Shown: in pieces, positions 8,994 through 17,300 of the stretch
How the letters are laid out: the number at the start of each line of letters is the position of its first letter
How positions within the stretch are numbered: position 1 is the stretch's first letter
Made by a program: the position numbers and the translations under genes
The notes under the pieces: model-generated
What the model was told of the DNA's origin: nothing
The model's input: only the letters and a program-made list of their open reading frames with translations
The model's database searches: none
Source: an uncultured Pedobacter sp.
Lineage (GTDB): Bacteria; Bacteroidota; Bacteroidia; Sphingobacteriales; Sphingobacteriaceae
Length of the DNA stretch: 64,000 nucleotides
Reading direction: 5' to 3'
Assembly (NCBI RefSeq): GCF_913776295.1
Contig: NZ_CAJYOJ010000060.1
Span: 1-64,000, forward strand

Positions 8994-9434
8994 TTGTCCG
9001 TATTTATCAATATCCTTATTGTGCTGTTAACCATCGTTGCTATGGAGTGTTTATCGTGGTTTATACATAAGTACCTATTCCACGGGCCACTTTGGTTTAT
9101 GCATAAAAGTCACCACCAGAAATCCGAATCGTTTTTTGAATGGAACGATTTATTTGCCTTGCTGTTTGCCGGAGCATCATTGTACCTCATGTACATTGAT
9201 CAGGATAACTTAAGTTACCGGTTTTTTGTAGGACTGGGAATCACATTTTATGGCTTGATTTATTTTATAGTGCACGATTGGTTTGTGCACCGGCGTTTTA
9301 AAACCTTTAAAAGCAATAATGCTTATTTGCAGGCGGTACGGAAAGCGCATAAAATCCATCATAAAAACAGGGGAAAGGAAAAAGGAAAAGCCTTTGGTTT
9401 GTTGTTTGTGAGGAAAGCAGTATTGAAAAGCTAA
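8994..9434 (+). CDS. crtZ: Beta-carotene hydroxylase (CrtZ type)
   Basis: This is a membrane di-iron hydroxylase of the sterol desaturase superfamily that converts beta-carotene to zeaxanthin. All four histidine clusters are visible: HKYLFH, HKSHH, HDWFVHRR and HKIHH. Four hydrophobic stretches lie between them. The TTG at 8994 is chosen as start because it gives the usual membrane segment of about 16 residues (SVFINILIVLLTIVA) before MECLSW and lies just downstream of the putative promoter. The frame also extends to a TTG at 8952, and an ATG at 9042 would remove the first helix. Length (about 146 residues) fits bacterial CrtZ. It is divergent from the efflux tetR; crtI is 3 kb away. Confidence 0.88.
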   Translation: MSVFINILIVLLTIVAMECLSWFIHKYLFHGPLWFMHKSHHQKSESFFEWNDLFALLFAGASLYLMYIDQDNLSYRFFVGLGITFYGLIYFIVHDWFVHRRFKTFKSNNAYLQAVRKAHKIHHKNRGKEKGKAFGLLFVRKAVLKS

Positions 9435-9444
9435 ATTGCATCAT

Positions 9445-9894
9445 ATGAAAAATCATTGCCTGGCATTCTTGATTGGGATTATTTCTGTAGCCTTATATTC
9501 ATGTGGCAAAAAAACTGATAAAGACCGTGCCATCGCGCTCGTTGAATCGAAATATGAAAATAGCAGTAAGGATCTGAATTTTGATGATGCGAAATTGGAT
9601 AGCTTATACAATATTTCGCCACAGGCTTATTCGGATAGCATAAAAAAAGGGGATGAGTTAGATGTTACCCTGGCTGAGTTAGAGAGCCAGATTGAACATT
9701 TGAGTCAGGCGGAGTCGGACAGTGTAGGGTTGATTAGTGCTAAGCTCACAAAAGAAAGATACCGCCTGTTGGATCTCAAGAAAATTAAACCGCAATTTAT
9801 CGGCTGGAAACTTTCTGGTGTAGCCACAGTGGGTGATCGATCTAAAATTTTAAGCTTTAATTTTGATAAGGAGATGACCAAAATCGTTCCTTAA
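9445..9894 (+). CDS. Small lipoprotein of unknown function
   Basis: The 149-residue protein starts at the ATG at 9445, ten bases after the crtZ stop. The N terminus is hydrophobic and ends in LYSCGKK, a lipobox-like site for lipid attachment. The rest is hydrophilic and helical with many Asp/Lys residues, and ends in a short hydrophobic/polar segment (IGWKLSGVATVGDRSKILSFNFD). I do not recognise the family. Close spacing suggests co-transcription with crtZ, although a functional link is not obvious. Confidence 0.7.
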   Translation: MKNHCLAFLIGIISVALYSCGKKTDKDRAIALVESKYENSSKDLNFDDAKLDSLYNISPQAYSDSIKKGDELDVTLAELESQIEHLSQAESDSVGLISAKLTKERYRLLDLKKIKPQFIGWKLSGVATVGDRSKILSFNFDKEMTKIVP

Positions 9895-9907
9895 CTATTT
9901 TTTATTT

Positions 9908-9915
9908 TACTTTTG
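9908..9915 (+). promoter_or_regulatory. Putative murB -7 box
   Basis: TACTTTTG matches TAnnTTTG exactly and lies 20 bp before the murB ATG. A TTC 18 bp upstream would be an imperfect -33 element. Confidence 0.4.
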
Positions 9916-9935
9916 CAGCGTAACAGAAAATCACT

Positions 9936-10952
9936 ATGCTTCAGATCCAGGAAAATATTTCGCTAAAACCATATAATTCCTTCGGTATAGATGTTCAGGC
10001 AAAGTTCTTTGCCGAAATTTTTTCGGAAGATAAATTGAAATCCCTGTTTGAGCATGAATTGGTAAAGACTCAAAAATTACTGGTTATTGGTGGTGGCAGC
10101 AATGTACTGTTCACCCAAAATTATGATGGTTTGGTGATCAAAATCAGTATTAAAGGTGTCCAATCTAAAGTAATGGATGATCGGGTTTTGGTTACTGCGG
10201 GTGCAGGAGAGGTTTGGAACGATTTTGTAAACTACTGTATAGAACACCATCTTGCGGGTGTAGAAAATTTAAGCCTGATTCCAGGCACGGTAGGTGCATC
10301 GCCCATACAGAATATCGGTGCGTACGGGGTAGAGCTGAAAGATGTTTTCGAAAGTTGCAGGGCATTCGAGATCAAAACCGGCAGTATTAAGACTTTTAAT
10401 TACGCAGATTGTCATTTTGGTTACCGTGAAAGTGTTTTCAAAGGCGAGCTAAAAGGACAGTATATTATCAGTTCGGTTACTTTCCGCTTATCGGCTGTAC
10501 CCAAGATTAATACTTCTTACGGTGCTATTGAAACCGAATTGCATAGCAGGGGCATAGCGCAACCAACCATTGCAGATGTTTCGGCTGCCGTATCGCATAT
10601 CCGCGTGAGCAAACTGCCAGATCCGTCTACCATAGGAAATGCGGGTAGTTTCTTCAAAAATCCGGTGATTGAAAAACACGAATTTGCAGATATTGTGGCA
10701 AACCACCCCGATGTGGTGCATTATCCTACGGCAGATGATAAAATTAAGCTGGCAGCAGGTTGGCTAATTGAACAATGCGGCTGGAAAGGCAAGGTAGTTG
10801 GGCAAACAGGAACTTGGCGAAACCAGGCGTTGGTTTTGGTTAACCACGGGGGGGCAACCGGCAAAGAAGTGTATGATTTTTCTGAACAAATAATAGACAG
10901 TGTGAAGTCTACTTTTGGAGTCACCTTAGAAAGAGAAGTAAATATTCTGTGA
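9936..10952 (+). CDS. murB: UDP-N-acetylenolpyruvoylglucosamine reductase
   Basis: MurB reduces UDP-GlcNAc-enolpyruvate to UDP-MurNAc with NADPH and FAD, the second committed cytoplasmic step of peptidoglycan synthesis. The 338 residues contain the FAD-binding signature LLVIGGGSNVLFT and LIPGTVGASPIQNIGAYG. They also contain the catalytic region YRESVF, the proton-donor serine in GSFFKNP, and the terminal glutamate in LEREVNIL. The HFGYRES insertion and length fit the E. coli-like class. It appears to be transcribed alone from a -7 box at 9908. Confidence 0.96.
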   Translation: MLQIQENISLKPYNSFGIDVQAKFFAEIFSEDKLKSLFEHELVKTQKLLVIGGGSNVLFTQNYDGLVIKISIKGVQSKVMDDRVLVTAGAGEVWNDFVNYCIEHHLAGVENLSLIPGTVGASPIQNIGAYGVELKDVFESCRAFEIKTGSIKTFNYADCHFGYRESVFKGELKGQYIISSVTFRLSAVPKINTSYGAIETELHSRGIAQPTIADVSAAVSHIRVSKLPDPSTIGNAGSFFKNPVIEKHEFADIVANHPDVVHYPTADDKIKLAAGWLIEQCGWKGKVVGQTGTWRNQALVLVNHGGATGKEVYDFSEQIIDSVKSTFGVTLEREVNIL

Positions 10953-11011
10953 CGAACGTTGATTATGAGTTAGTTATGTGTTTTTAGCGGCGTGCCGGAT
11001 AATTTTGGTAT

Positions 11012-11019
11012 TAAGTTTG
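11012..11019 (+). promoter_or_regulatory. Putative sigma-factor gene -7 box
   Basis: TAAGTTTG matches TAnnTTTG and lies 60 bp before the ATG of the ECF sigma factor. No good -33 TTG is seen at the right spacing. Confidence 0.3.
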
Positions 11020-11079
11020 TTTGAGTTTATGTGAATGAACAATAATTGATTTGTTTTTAATCTCCTAAAGCTAAATATC

Positions 11080-11610
11080 ATGACAAAATTTGAATTCAAT
11101 CATCTAGTTAATCATCACTCGGTATCACTTAGATCTTATGCTTTAAATTTTACTAAAGACGCAGAAGACGCAAATGATTTGGTTCAGGATACTATGCTGA
11201 AAGCGATTACTTATTACAATAAGTTTAAAGAGGGGACTAATTTAAAGGGGTGGTTGTTTACCATCATGAAAAATACCTTCATTAACAATTATCGCCGGTT
11301 GGTTAAAACAAATACTTTAATTACGCAGAGCGAAGATATTTCTTCTGCAAACCTATCCTATAGTGCTACTAAAAACAATGCAGAAAGCAAATTTGTGTTA
11401 GGTGACATTGATAAAGCACTGGCTCAATTGCCAGAAGAGTATTATGTGCCTTTTATCCGTTACTTTGAAGGTTACAAATACCATGAAATCGCTGATATGT
11501 TAGAGATTCCAATTGGAACAGTAAAAACACGTATCCATGTGGCAAGGGGTATTTTGAAAAAGTACCTTAAAACTTATTCGAAAGAAATTGCCAGTACGGA
11601 ATTGGTTTAA
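11080..11610 (+). CDS. ECF-type RNA polymerase sigma factor (sigma-70 family, region 2 and 4)
   Basis: The 176-residue protein has only sigma regions 2 and 4. Region 2 (residues 10-75) contains AEDANDLVQDTMLKA and FTIMKNTFINNYRR. Region 4 (residues 110-165) contains LPEEYYVPFIRYFEGYKYHEIADML and IPIGTVKTRIHVARGILKK. No anti-sigma gene is adjacent; a terminator follows the stop directly. Stand-alone ECF factors of this type are widespread in Bacteroidota and usually act as house-keeping or stress alternatives. The target promoters cannot be read from the sequence. Confidence 0.93.
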   Translation: MTKFEFNHLVNHHSVSLRSYALNFTKDAEDANDLVQDTMLKAITYYNKFKEGTNLKGWLFTIMKNTFINNYRRLVKTNTLITQSEDISSANLSYSATKNNAESKFVLGDIDKALAQLPEEYYVPFIRYFEGYKYHEIADMLEIPIGTVKTRIHVARGILKKYLKTYSKEIASTELV

Positions 11611-11632
11611 AACACATCTATTATAGAACTAA

Positions 11633-11662
11633 TGGGCTCAGCGTGATCTGGGCCTTTTTTTG
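11633..11662 (+). terminator. Terminator of the ECF sigma gene
   Basis: The stem GGGCTCAG/CTGGGCC (one G-U pair) is followed by seven T residues, 23 bp after the stop codon. Confidence 0.75.
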
Positions 11663-12018
11663 TTTGTTTTCATGTTTCATTGTCCTATGGGGAAGTATAG
11701 TATGGTCGTGCAGCGTTCATCTTTATGCCATAGCTCTCTTCCCTGCCTCCATGCCAGCGGGCATTTCGTTGCGCCACATCAGGTAGGGGTAAGATTTGAA
11801 GCAAAATTTTTAAAATATTTTTAAAAGCAAAAAGCCTGGAAAATCCAGGCCTTTTTGCTTATCATATATTTGGTTAGTTGATTCTTATTTTTTCTTTCAA
11901 CAATTTGCCTTCTCTCTTATTTCGAAACAAATGCAAACCTCAAACGATTATGTGTTTTTTAAGATTATTGCAGTATTTTTGTTTTGTGGTTATAAAGATA
12001 AGGGAAATTTTAAATTTG
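11663..12018. other. Gap between sigma factor and crtI; one strong hairpin
   Basis: No gene is seen. At 11827-11858 the stem AAAAAGCCTGG / CCAGGCCTTTTT (5-nt loop) has A and T runs on its sides, so it can act as a terminator in both directions. It probably ends crtI transcripts coming from the right. The rest is AT-rich without an open frame. Confidence 0.6.
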
Positions 12019-13500
12019 TCAAGCTTTTTTTAACTTTTTTTTTATTTCTTTTGCTACCACTTGACCCGAAATGATTGCTGGTGGCACCCCAGGCCCCGGA
12101 ACGGTTAACTGGCCGGTGTATAAAAAATTTGTTACCTTACTTTTCATTTTGGGTTTTAGAAAAGCGGTCTGTTTCAAAGTGTTTGCTAATCCATACGCAT
12201 TTCCTTTAAAGGCGTGATAATCTTCCACAAAATCTTTCATGGCATAACTGCGTTTAAATAAAATGCTGCTGCTGATATCGTTTCCAGTCAAATTTTTAAA
12301 GCGATCAATCAGCACATTAAAGTATTCTTCTCTTTTGCTTTCGCTATCTTCCAGATCTGGCGCAAGCGGAATTAAAAAGAAAAGATTTTCGCAGCCTTCG
12401 GGTGCTACACTTTCATCGGTTACTGAAGGGCAGCAGGCATAAAACAGTGGCTTTGATGGCCATTGCGGATGGCTGTAGATTTCTTCGGCATGTTGGTCAA
12501 AATTCTCATCAAAGAATAAGTTGTGGTGTAATATATTGTCTAGTTTTTTATTTAAGCCTATATAAAATAAAAGACAGGACGGTGCCATTGTTCTTTTATC
12601 CCAGTAATTTTTGTCGTAGTTACGGTATGGTTGATCAAAAAGATGTTGATCAATGTGGTGATAATCTGCATTACCCACCACAAAGTCATTTTTGAAATTT
12701 CCCTGATTCGTAACCACATATTGTGCCAGGTTGTTTTTTACCTCAATTTTGGTTGCTTCGGTGTTAAACATGAATTTCACCCCCTCGGCTTCTGCAATGT
12801 TTTGCATAGCGGCCACAATTTGGTGCATACCACCCATTGGGTACCAGGTGCCTAATACAAGATCTGCATAGTTCATCAGGCTATATAATGCAGGTGTATG
12901 CTGTGGTGTGGCGCCTAGAAATAAAACCGGGAATTCCAAAAGTTTCCGCAGCCGTTCATTTTTAAATAGCTGATATACATGTTTGCGCATATTGCCCAAA
13001 AGCTGTAGTTTAATGCCACTAACGGCTAACCGGGGGTCGAAATATTCCATTACGCTATGCGAAGGCTTAAAAACATACTCATTCATGCCAACATCATATT
13101 TATATTTAGCCTGATCGAGAAAATGTTTTAGGTTACTGCTGCTGCCGGGCTCAAGTTTTTCAAATAAAGCATACAAATCATCCAATGTTGCCGGAACATC
13201 AATAGTATCGTTTTTGCCAAAATAAACGCGATAAGAGGGACTTAACCTTTTTAATGCATAAAAATCGGCAGTCGTTTTGCCAAACAGGTTATAATAGTTT
13301 TCAAAAACATCGGGCATCCAGTACCAGCTAGGCCCCATATCAAAAAGAAAACCGTTTTTTTGCCAGGTTCTGGCCCTGCCTCCGGCCATTTCGTTTTTTT
13401 CGATAACGGTAACATCGCAGCCATCTTTGGCCAGTAAGGCTGCTGCGGCCATTCCGGCAAAACCGGCGCCGATAATGGTAACCGTGGGTTTTTTCTCCAT
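12019..13500 (-). CDS. crtI: Phytoene desaturase (CrtI family)
   Basis: CrtI is an FAD-dependent desaturase that converts phytoene to lycopene. The 493-residue protein has the N-terminal dinucleotide-binding fold VTIIGAGFAGMAAAALLA with VIEKNEMAGGRARTW. The substrate-side signature is FDMGPSWYWMP, and the C-terminal bacterial phytoene-dehydrogenase signature is YTGQLTVPGPGVPPAIISG. The start at 13500 places the FAD motif seven residues in, as usual. It stands alone on the minus strand rather than next to crtB, which is 34 kb away. Related ketolases and diapophytocene desaturases share the fold; the C-terminal motif favours CrtI. Confidence 0.92.
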   Translation of the reverse strand: MEKKPTVTIIGAGFAGMAAAALLAKDGCDVTVIEKNEMAGGRARTWQKNGFLFDMGPSWYWMPDVFENYYNLFGKTTADFYALKRLSPSYRVYFGKNDTIDVPATLDDLYALFEKLEPGSSSNLKHFLDQAKYKYDVGMNEYVFKPSHSVMEYFDPRLAVSGIKLQLLGNMRKHVYQLFKNERLRKLLEFPVLFLGATPQHTPALYSLMNYADLVLGTWYPMGGMHQIVAAMQNIAEAEGVKFMFNTEATKIEVKNNLAQYVVTNQGNFKNDFVVGNADYHHIDQHLFDQPYRNYDKNYWDKRTMAPSCLLFYIGLNKKLDNILHHNLFFDENFDQHAEEIYSHPQWPSKPLFYACCPSVTDESVAPEGCENLFFLIPLAPDLEDSESKREEYFNVLIDRFKNLTGNDISSSILFKRSYAMKDFVEDYHAFKGNAYGLANTLKQTAFLKPKMKSKVTNFLYTGQLTVPGPGVPPAIISGQVVAKEIKKKLKKA

Positions 13501-14093
13501 GGTGTAAATAAAGGAATTTTATTGCGTTTTGTTTTGGTTTTTTCTCATTCTGCTGCTGTTATTCTGAATGCAATGAAGAATCTTTGCATTGATGATAATT
13601 ATGACTGTTTAAAGTTTGATTTAAATCCAATGTTTCTTCGTCAAAGATCCTTCGCTGCGCTACCATTGATGTTATTTTGCAATTATCTGTTAATGAGTGA
13701 CTTGCGGAACCTATGCATTTCGGCGTAGCTAGGCCGTAGCACCGTATCTCCGTTCCGCTTAAATCCGGCCTAACAAATTTTTCGGATTCTACCGCCCAAG
13801 CCCTATTACTTGCTTTAAAAGAAAAATTTTCAGCCGGCATTTTTTGTTACTTTTTGATGCCAAAAAGTAAGAGCCCTTCGGCGGCGGTGAGCCGAAGTAA
13901 GACTGTGCTGTATGGCATAAGAAATCAGTTAAGTCATTTATATTGATTTTTATACCATAAATTATTCCTCTGGGTGACGATTGCAAGTAGCGATCATACT
14001 TATTATCATATCCCTAAACAGAAAATCCATGGCAAATAGCGAATATACTATCTACCATGGACTTCTGACTTCGGTCCTCGGACCTCCGACTAA
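13501..14093. repeat. Intergenic region filled with repeat-like and hairpin sequences
   Basis: No gene is supported in these 593 bases. It contains a block of the type AATGCAATGAAGAATCTTTGC...AAGATCCTTCGCTGCGCT (13566-13660), familiar as a dispersed repeat in Bacteroidota genomes. A perfect 10-bp hairpin follows (TTACTTTTTG, loop ATGC, CAAAAAGTAA; 13847-13870), then a 7-bp hairpin (CTTCGGC / GCCGAAG; 13876-13897). A word repeat of the GACTTCGG / CCTCGGACC type lies at 14057-14090. Short open frames here are read-through of repeats. Confidence 0.65.
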
Positions 14094-16946
14094 TTAAGGT
14101 TTATCATCCGTTAATTCAAAACCCCAGGTTTTCCCTTTTTCAGTTGCCGGAATTCCGCTGGTCATCCAGGCAGGAGCTTTGGCACCTTTTAAATAATAAT
14201 CAAAAAATTGCTGTTCACGGATTTGAATATCCTTACGGTTTTGGCGTTGAACCAGATTATGTGCTTCGCCATTATAGTTTAACATCCAAACCGGTTTGCC
14301 CAAGCGGCGTAATGCGGTAAACATTTCGATGCCCTGATACCAGGGCACAGCTCCATCTGCATCATTAGCCATAATTACAACAGGGGTATTGACCTTCGGA
14401 AGCATAAATAACGGAGAATTCTCGATATATAACTCTGGTTTTTCCCAAAGTGTTGCACCAATGCGGCTTTGCGTTTTTTCGTACTGGAACTGGCGGTTCA
14501 TACCGGTTTCCCAGCGGATGCCACCATAAGCAGAAGTCATGTTCACTACAGGTGCACCTGCCCAGGCAGCAGCATACATATTGTTTTGCGTAATGAGGTA
14601 AGCCACCTGGTAACCGCCCCAGCTTTGACCCTGAATACCAATTTTACTGCCATCTACCCAACTGTTTTTCTTGAGGCTTTCTACACCCGAATTGATAAAT
14701 TCAACTGCAGATTTACCTGGATGCCCGGTTTCGTAGCTGATATCTGGCGCAAAAACCAGGTAGCCGTTACTCACGAAATAGGAAATGTTTAACCGAGATG
14801 GCGTAGGAGCAGGTGCCTGATAAGTATATAAACCATCCGTTAATTTTTCGTAGAAATAAGCAATCATCGGATATTTTTTATTTGGATCGAAGTTTTCAGG
14901 TTTGTAAAGAATACCTTCCGCTTTATAACCTTTTGGTGTAGTCCATTTTACCAATTCAGCTGTGCCCCAGTTATAGTCTTTTTGTTGAGGGTTGGTATTG
15001 CTCAATTTGGTTTCCGTTTTGAAATCGGTCGTGAGGTAAACATTTGGCGATTCGACATAATTGGCTTTGTCATAAATGTAAATGTCAGCATCTTTAGCTT
15101 TTATCAGGTTAGAATATTTATACTTTGCCATTACCACAAATTCAGGTGCTTTGGCAGAACCTACGTTCGTGCGGTAAAAACCGTTTTCTTTGGTTAAGTT
15201 ATTAAAAGCAGACAACCAAATCAGCTCGTTTGCTTTAACAAATTTATTGGCGTTTCTTTCTGCCTGGTCTGGCCGCACGTTTTCGTAACGGAAAGTGATA
15301 TTATTGGCCCTTCCAAAACCGGCAGTGATGTTTTTGGGTGCCGATTTTCCATCTGGTGAGAACGACCAGATGTCGTATTTGTCGTTAATAAGCACCGCTT
15401 TATCACCCTCTGTCCAGGTAGCTAGCCCATAAGCAGAAGGCAGGTCCGGTACATCATTCTCTTCGTCGACAAATTTTTCGGTTAAACCGGCAGTCAAAAC
15501 GGTAACCTTTCCTGTGGCGATATGATAGGTGTTCCAGTTGCCCTGTTTCCGATCGAAGTAAAGGATATAATTTCCCGCCGGTGAGGCAATGGCATAGCCG
15601 TTAAGGTTTTCGATGATCTTCTTTCTCTGGCTATTTTTGGTGTCAACCAGGTAGTAATCTTTCGAGGTTGAACCACTCCATTGGGATTCTATCCGCCGGC
15701 CGTAATCGGTAGAAGCTAAAACCTGTGCCACATCACCTTCCGCCAAAATGCTGGCATCTGGTAATTTTACATCGCTTAGTGGAACAACTTTGGGATCGCT
15801 GCTGTAAACATCGATGACTGCCAGGTAACTTTTTTTGCTGTCTCTTTCTGCATTTTTAAGCTGCATCGGCTGCAAATAATCGTCTTTATAATTCCAGACA
15901 TCAACTTTAGCCACCTCAAAATCAACAATGGTGGTATCTTTAGGTTTTTTAACGGGGGATATGCCAAAAAATAATTTCTTGCCATCTTTACTAAAAGTAA
16001 TTTTGCCATCTCCGTTAACCGACCATTTTTCCGGTAATCCGGGCATATCAAAATCAACCAGGATCTGCGCCGTATCCAGGGTTAACGAGTTGTAATAAAT
16101 ATTGTAATTTTTTATTTCCTGTTTCTCAGGACTTTGTTCGCCTACAAAGGCTACATGTTCGCTTTCTTCATCAAAAGTAAAGTTTTTAAAACTTCCCTTG
16201 CCCTTAATCAGCGTTTTTAAGCTTCCTTTTTCGGTGTTGAGCAAGAAAACGCCCTGTGGAGCCGTTTTGTCTTTTTTAGATCCACTGCAGGCAAAAACCA
16301 ATTGTTTGCCATCTTTGCTGAAATAGTAATCAGTAACATATTTATAGGTCTTGTCAGTTCCTGTTGTAAGGTTTTTTACCACCAGATCTGTTCCTTCTTC
16401 GGTTTTACCTTTTACGGCCGGTTCATCGTCAGCAAAATCATTTTCATCGTCTTTTTTTTCTGCTGATTTTGTGGTTTTTTGTGCGGTATCGGGCTTTTCA
16501 GTTAAATAAGCCAATACACCGGTACCTTCTTCAGGAAACTTAAAAGATTTTACCCTTGGAACTTTGGTTACCGTATTGCTCGTGAGGTTGGCTATGCCCA
16601 GTGAATCTTTGGGTAACTCATCTGGCTTTTTCTTTTTTATTTTTGCCTGGCGCAGATCTTTATTGAGTGGACGAATGTTAAAAACCGCAAATTTAGAATC
16701 ATTGCTAAATTGCGCATTCATGCCTCTGGGAACGTTAATCTTGGTATTTGTTTTAATATTGGTAAGGTATAATTGTGCATCTCCTTCCTGTTGTAAGATG
16801 CTATACATCGCCCATTGTCCGTTATTTGATAATTGCTTTGCTCCAATAGATTCCCAGGTATCATATACCGAATGATTTAAGGGCTTTTTTTGCGCGAAGG
16901 CAAAGCTGACAACGAAAAACAGAATAACAGTTAATCTCTTTTGCAT
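14094..16946 (-). CDS. Secreted S9-family (prolyl oligopeptidase-type) serine peptidase
   Basis: The 950-residue protein has a signal peptide ending near FAFAQ, so it acts in the periplasm or is exported. A long WD-like beta-propeller region (about residues 30-640) precedes the alpha/beta-hydrolase domain. The nucleophile is in GIQGQSWGGYQVAY (Ser about residue 776), the acid in MANDADGAVPW (about 861) and the histidine in NGEAHNLVQ (about 895), giving a complete triad. The family cleaves oligopeptides, often after proline or with dipeptidyl specificity. The Asp/Lys-rich insert near residues 155-185 is a linker in the propeller. It is monocistronic. Confidence 0.92.
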   Translation of the reverse strand: MQKRLTVILFFVVSFAFAQKKPLNHSVYDTWESIGAKQLSNNGQWAMYSILQQEGDAQLYLTNIKTNTKINVPRGMNAQFSNDSKFAVFNIRPLNKDLRQAKIKKKKPDELPKDSLGIANLTSNTVTKVPRVKSFKFPEEGTGVLAYLTEKPDTAQKTTKSAEKKDDENDFADDEPAVKGKTEEGTDLVVKNLTTGTDKTYKYVTDYYFSKDGKQLVFACSGSKKDKTAPQGVFLLNTEKGSLKTLIKGKGSFKNFTFDEESEHVAFVGEQSPEKQEIKNYNIYYNSLTLDTAQILVDFDMPGLPEKWSVNGDGKITFSKDGKKLFFGISPVKKPKDTTIVDFEVAKVDVWNYKDDYLQPMQLKNAERDSKKSYLAVIDVYSSDPKVVPLSDVKLPDASILAEGDVAQVLASTDYGRRIESQWSGSTSKDYYLVDTKNSQRKKIIENLNGYAIASPAGNYILYFDRKQGNWNTYHIATGKVTVLTAGLTEKFVDEENDVPDLPSAYGLATWTEGDKAVLINDKYDIWSFSPDGKSAPKNITAGFGRANNITFRYENVRPDQAERNANKFVKANELIWLSAFNNLTKENGFYRTNVGSAKAPEFVVMAKYKYSNLIKAKDADIYIYDKANYVESPNVYLTTDFKTETKLSNTNPQQKDYNWGTAELVKWTTPKGYKAEGILYKPENFDPNKKYPMIAYFYEKLTDGLYTYQAPAPTPSRLNISYFVSNGYLVFAPDISYETGHPGKSAVEFINSGVESLKKNSWVDGSKIGIQGQSWGGYQVAYLITQNNMYAAAWAGAPVVNMTSAYGGIRWETGMNRQFQYEKTQSRIGATLWEKPELYIENSPLFMLPKVNTPVVIMANDADGAVPWYQGIEMFTALRRLGKPVWMLNYNGEAHNLVQRQNRKDIQIREQQFFDYYLKGAKAPAWMTSGIPATEKGKTWGFELTDDKP

Positions 16947-17240
16947 TTTAAGTTAATTTGTTGGTTGAATTTAATCTTCTAAAATTGGAATTTTTTAGCT
17001 TATTAAAAAACTTGTATGCCAAATATTACAATTTAAGCGGGGATTGGGGAGGTAAAATGTGAGACGAATGACGGAAAACAACAGTTTAGGCGATATCCGC
17101 TTTAAAACGAATGTGTAAATAACGGTGCGTTCTCAACCGAATAAATGATTATTTATTAAGGCAACTGACGTACTCATTCTAAACTAACGCCAGTGTGGGT
17201 AAGTACCTAATACCGTGCACCATGCCCGCAAACCCTTTGT
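16947..17240. other. Gap between yidC terminator and the S9 peptidase
   Basis: No gene, repeat or clear promoter box is seen in these 294 bases. The right side must hold the promoter of the S9 peptidase on the minus strand. Confidence 0.4.
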
Positions 17241-17279
17241 AAAAAAAAAATCCCCGTTTACTTTCGGTAACCGGGGATT
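17241..17279 (-). terminator. Terminator of pyrG-yidC
   Basis: On the minus strand a stem of AATCCCCG plus five further pairs (TTTAC / GTAAC, one bulge) is followed by ten T residues, 21 bp after the yidC stop. Confidence 0.85.
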
Positions 17280-17300
17280 CCATATCGTAAAAAAGCGAAA

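Noticed and set aside
13522..13840. Open frames on both strands between crtI and the S9 gene
   Set aside because: They run through intergenic repeats of the GAAGAATCTTTGC type; no leader or conserved protein pattern.
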